Positions 61,069 through 64,000 of a stretch of DNA of 64,000 nt are shown in pieces. The stretch lies in contig OY987301.1 in NCBI GenBank assembly GCA_963920635.1, forward strand, positions 16,100,501 through 16,164,500, written 5' to 3'. Positions within the stretch are counted from its first letter, which is position 1. Each line of letters opens with the position of its first letter. Origin of the DNA: Pseudeuparius sepicola. Lineage: Eukaryota; Arthropoda; Insecta; Coleoptera; Anthribidae. The translations under genes and the position numbers were made by a program. The notes below the pieces were generated by a model. It ran no database searches, had not been told where the DNA came from, and was given only the letters and a program-made list of their open reading frames with translations.

Positions 61069-61429
61069 TTTTATGGGTCAAAATATTGAATCACCACGTA
61101 TGTGCTGCTACATTGAGTTTTAAAGAAGGAGAAAGCGTATTAGTAGAAACAAATTTAGTGAAGATGCAGATATTTGCAACAAAGCAACATTTTCATTCTC
61201 ATTAAAAGCATAATGTAAGAAATTTCTAAAGAAACCTTTAAACTTGAATGTCTGATGCTATCCTTTGTTTCATCTTGAGAATTCGCATTTCCCTATAACA
61301 CCCGCGGGAGGTCTCTTTCTGTAGCCCTATTCTACTAGCTATTGTTCTCATTTTATAAAAATGTACCTAAAACAACAAAGTTCATAAATTTATTTAAAAA
61401 CATTTTATTATTTCATCGGAGGTGTAAAA

Positions 61430-61735
61430 TTGGGAGGCGGCTAAGTCCATATATAATAATTATTAACAAAAACATTGCATGGCAGATCTAGAGAAGGGGC
61501 TATAGCCCCCAAAGCCCCCCTGGTTACGCCACTGACGCCTATAGACATTTCCAAGGTTAATTTCACAACTCAATGGCACAAGGAGAGGCTTTTGTACCCC
61601 TCTGCCAGCTATTACAACAATTCAGCGGAGAAACGAGGGAATTTGGCAATCTGGAACTCCTTAATGGCGACGCATTTTGCAAGAGCTAACCTGTACCCCT
61701 CTTTACCCGAAAACAAGAGGTAGAAATTCTCAATT
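61430..61735 (+). repeat. Repeat-like block with an 82-codon frame
   Basis: Contains GCCCCCCTGGTTACGCCACTGA, a phrase common in dispersed repeats. The downstream stretch AAGGTTAATTTCACAACTCA...CACAAGGAGAGGC has a diverged partner near 63006-63050. The frame (61475-61723) includes KRGNLAIWNS and PSLPENKR; I do not recognise it. Confidence 0.3.
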
Positions 61736-62112
61736 TAAATCTTAAATTATTCCAATTAAAAACAGTGTAAATATTGGCTCAAAAAGTTTTGCAAATATAA
61801 CTTGCAAATTAATATAGCTAGTCTTTTTATACGTTTTTTCTAGTGAAATTACCTCGACTATGCTATTATTTTTAAGATATAGGGCACCATTTTGTCACCA
61901 TATTATTGAGGTAGATCATAAGTTGAGTATTGTTTGACTTGTAAAAAATGTTCGTATACCTATAAAAAAATGACCTCAGATAAGTATAACAAATGAGAGA
62001 GTTCTAGAAATATAAAATAAAACCTTTACCATTGTCGCCATCCCTTTAAGCTTTCCAATTTGAAAATAGGCACGAGGCTAATTTCATTTACGCCCTGTAT
62101 ATGTAGTAATAA

Positions 62113-62798
62113 TATTCAGGGAGATCCAACTGAAGTTCGCACCATTGGTAACTCCGTTATTATTAAATGTACAAAATCGGTTAAAGCAAACTAGTTTTTG
62201 AGTTTCTCGACAAAATGTCATTTTTTAAATGGCCTAGTAGGCTATGAAGACAAATGACAATAATTTATAAAGTTATTAGGGTTAATAAAAAATAAATATT
62301 AACCAATAGAGAACATAATTTAATAATCAAACAACAATTAACAATGAAAACATTATTCACCCGGTGATTCCCCTTCAGAAGTTGTTAATAAATTTCTCGT
62401 TCTTCAATACATTTCTCGGCTCTTTTTAAGACAGCTCGAACACTTTTTAGAGGATTCTACCATCTGTTTGATTCAGTTCTGCATTTTTATGAGCTAATTT
62501 CGGATTAGTTTTGATAGGACCTTATAGCTCCATTAGGTATTTTTCATAGAAGCCAAAAGTTTGTGATAACCATTTGTAATCTAAATTACAGTATCTTTCA
62601 TAAAGAAATATAAGGTACCATTCCATTTAAAAAATTTATTTTGTCAAGAAAACTCAAAAAGGCGATGCTGATTTGATTCGATTATCTCATCTCAATTAGT
62701 CTTAAGAAATCTACTAGTCTGCTAATTTAACCGATTTTGTACGTTTCATAATAAGGGAGTTAACATTGCCGCGCACTTAATTTGGATCACCCTGTATA
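62113..62798. mobile_element. Element with CAGGGAGATCC / GGATCACCCTGTA ends
   Basis: About 690 bp with inverted ends of about 75 bp. Both share AACTCCGTTATTAT-like and TACAAAATCGGTTAAA blocks. No coding frame. A decayed relative is at 48340-48800. Confidence 0.7.
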
Positions 62799-63224
62799 TC
62801 AGAAGTGTAAAAATTGGCACTAAAATCCATTGCATAAACAATTTTACGTTAGATATTTAATTACCTCTGAAAGGAAAGTAGGCAATTATTTGTAACGACT
62901 AAAAGCTCTTGGGGGAATATCGCATTTCAGGATCCAGTTTTGGGTTGCTTTAAATTACCCTGCTAAAGCAGTCGAGTTACATTTAGATCCGTCCACATTC
63001 CCATAAGGTTAACTTTACCACTTTACTGCACAAGGAGATCCGTATACCGACGCTTCAGGTTTAGCTTCTCCGTACTTAGTACAATACAGAGCGATGAGTT
63101 ATAAATAACCGTTCTGAAAAAAATCAAAATTGACAAAGACCTTATTATATTAAAATTGTTCTTAAACTTAATTTAATTTTGAATAATCAGTAAGTGTAAA
63201 CAAAGAACATTTGCTCCGAATAGA

Positions 63225-63357
63225 ATACTATACTATAATATACTATCTATACTATAGTATACTATATGTATATACTATAGTATACTATATATATAATAGT
63301 ATACTATATATACTATAGTATACTATATATATATAATAGTATACTATATATACTTTC
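63225..63357. repeat. TATACTATAG-type AT satellite
   Basis: Repeated, largely self-complementary units of TATAGTATACTATATATA. The sequence can fold in many ways. Confidence 0.8.
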
Positions 63358-63899
63358 ATATACAAAAATATTACTCCTTTGCTTTGCTCTTTTAGTTGAG
63401 GTAACTTATGAAATGAACTGTGTATTTTGCCGGCTTGGTATTATTGCGACGCTGTTTTCGCAACTACTCAATAAAATTCCGGGAATCGCTAGAATCTCAT
63501 TTCAGGACATAACAAAGAAAGCCATAAATGGCTTAAGAGCAACGAAATACTTCGGTCTGTCTTTTATTTTTGTCGGGATTCAAGGCAGGCAGTTTTTTTT
63601 ACTTTTTTGTTTTAACAAAAAGTGCCCTTAACTCCAGCAAAGTGAGCATTAGTCAATAGTCAGTAATAATCATCGACTACTAAAATAGATGCGGCTATAT
63701 AAGCAATGATAATTTTTCCACTGCGTAAAAAAACTGCCATATACCTAGTCCAAGATCCCAGAGCCCCTAGACCTACTTAGTTTTAATAAAGCTGATTGTT
63801 TCATAGGATATTATTAAAAACCTATCTTGACTAAAGGTCGCTATAAAAAAATAAAAAATAAAAGATACTTTTTTTTTTTTAAAAAAACAAGCTTTTATT

Positions 63900-64000
63900 T
63901 AAAGGCGCGTATTCACTTGCAACAAATTCCTCCGAACGCGCAAAACGCGCCGCGCGCGCTGCGCGAAATTCGCTAGTGAGTACGCCGCGCCAAACGCGCA
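63900..64000. mobile_element. GC-rich MITE end, cut by the window edge
   Basis: GGCGCGTATTCACTTGCAAC is followed by dense CG-rich words (CGCGCCGCGCGCGCTGCGCG) and GAAATTCGCTAGTGAGTACGCCGCGCC. The two halves are partly inverted (GGCGCGTATTCACT against AGTGAGTACGCCGCGCC). The rest is outside the window. Confidence 0.4.

Noticed and set aside
63413..63631. 72-codon plus-strand frame
   Set aside because: Low-complexity ending, no domain, no splice support.
1..64000. CRISPR arrays, bacterial operons, integrated viral genes
   Set aside because: No regularly spaced repeats, no operon structure and no viral protein motifs were seen; gene structure is that of an animal nuclear genome.

Overview
This is nuclear DNA from an animal, most likely an insect. 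It is AT-rich, with intron-containing genes that use GT..AG splice sites, and many small DNA transposons. I place it in insects, possibly beetles, from the gene repertoire and repeat style; the order is a guess. I found no bacterial operons, CRISPR arrays or viral genes.

Six protein-coding genes can be rebuilt exon by exon, and the frames agree across every junction. From left to right they are: M-Ras (minus, 455-1706), Ral (plus, 5715-7895), Mios (minus, 8986-14365), Wdr24 (plus, 15153-23463), glycine decarboxylase GLDC (plus, 25837-31927), and a TBC1D30-type Rab GAP (minus, 32848 to 57694, with its 5' end not found). The genes alternate in orientation. M-Ras/Ral and Mios/Wdr24 are head-to-head pairs. 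Ral/Mios and GLDC/TBC1D30 are tail-to-tail, with closely apposed 3' ends.

Two themes link the genes. M-Ras and Ral are both Ras-family switches, and TBC1D30 is a GTPase-activating protein for a Rab. Mios and Wdr24 are two subunits of the same complex, GATOR2, which activates TORC1 in response to amino acids. Here they share one intergenic region of about 0.8 kb, which makes a bidirectional promoter plausible. This is the most interesting gene-level feature.

The rest is mobile and repeated DNA. The M-Ras/Ral intergenic region holds two inverted-repeat elements carrying THAP zinc-finger fragments. A composite element with a tRNA-Pro-like body and a terminal hairpin occurs twice, once in a Mios intron and once downstream of Wdr24. 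A hAT-like element of about 430 bp with clear 8-bp target duplications occurs twice, each copy with an open 73-codon frame. The very large TBC1D30 introns hold fold-back elements with long inverted arms, several with TACAG-type ends. One of them carries a remnant of a mariner-like transposase. The same introns hold two near-exact direct tandem duplications of 744 and 892 bp, a minisatellite of about 137 bp, and long hairpins. The region 57.7-64 kb has no recognisable gene.
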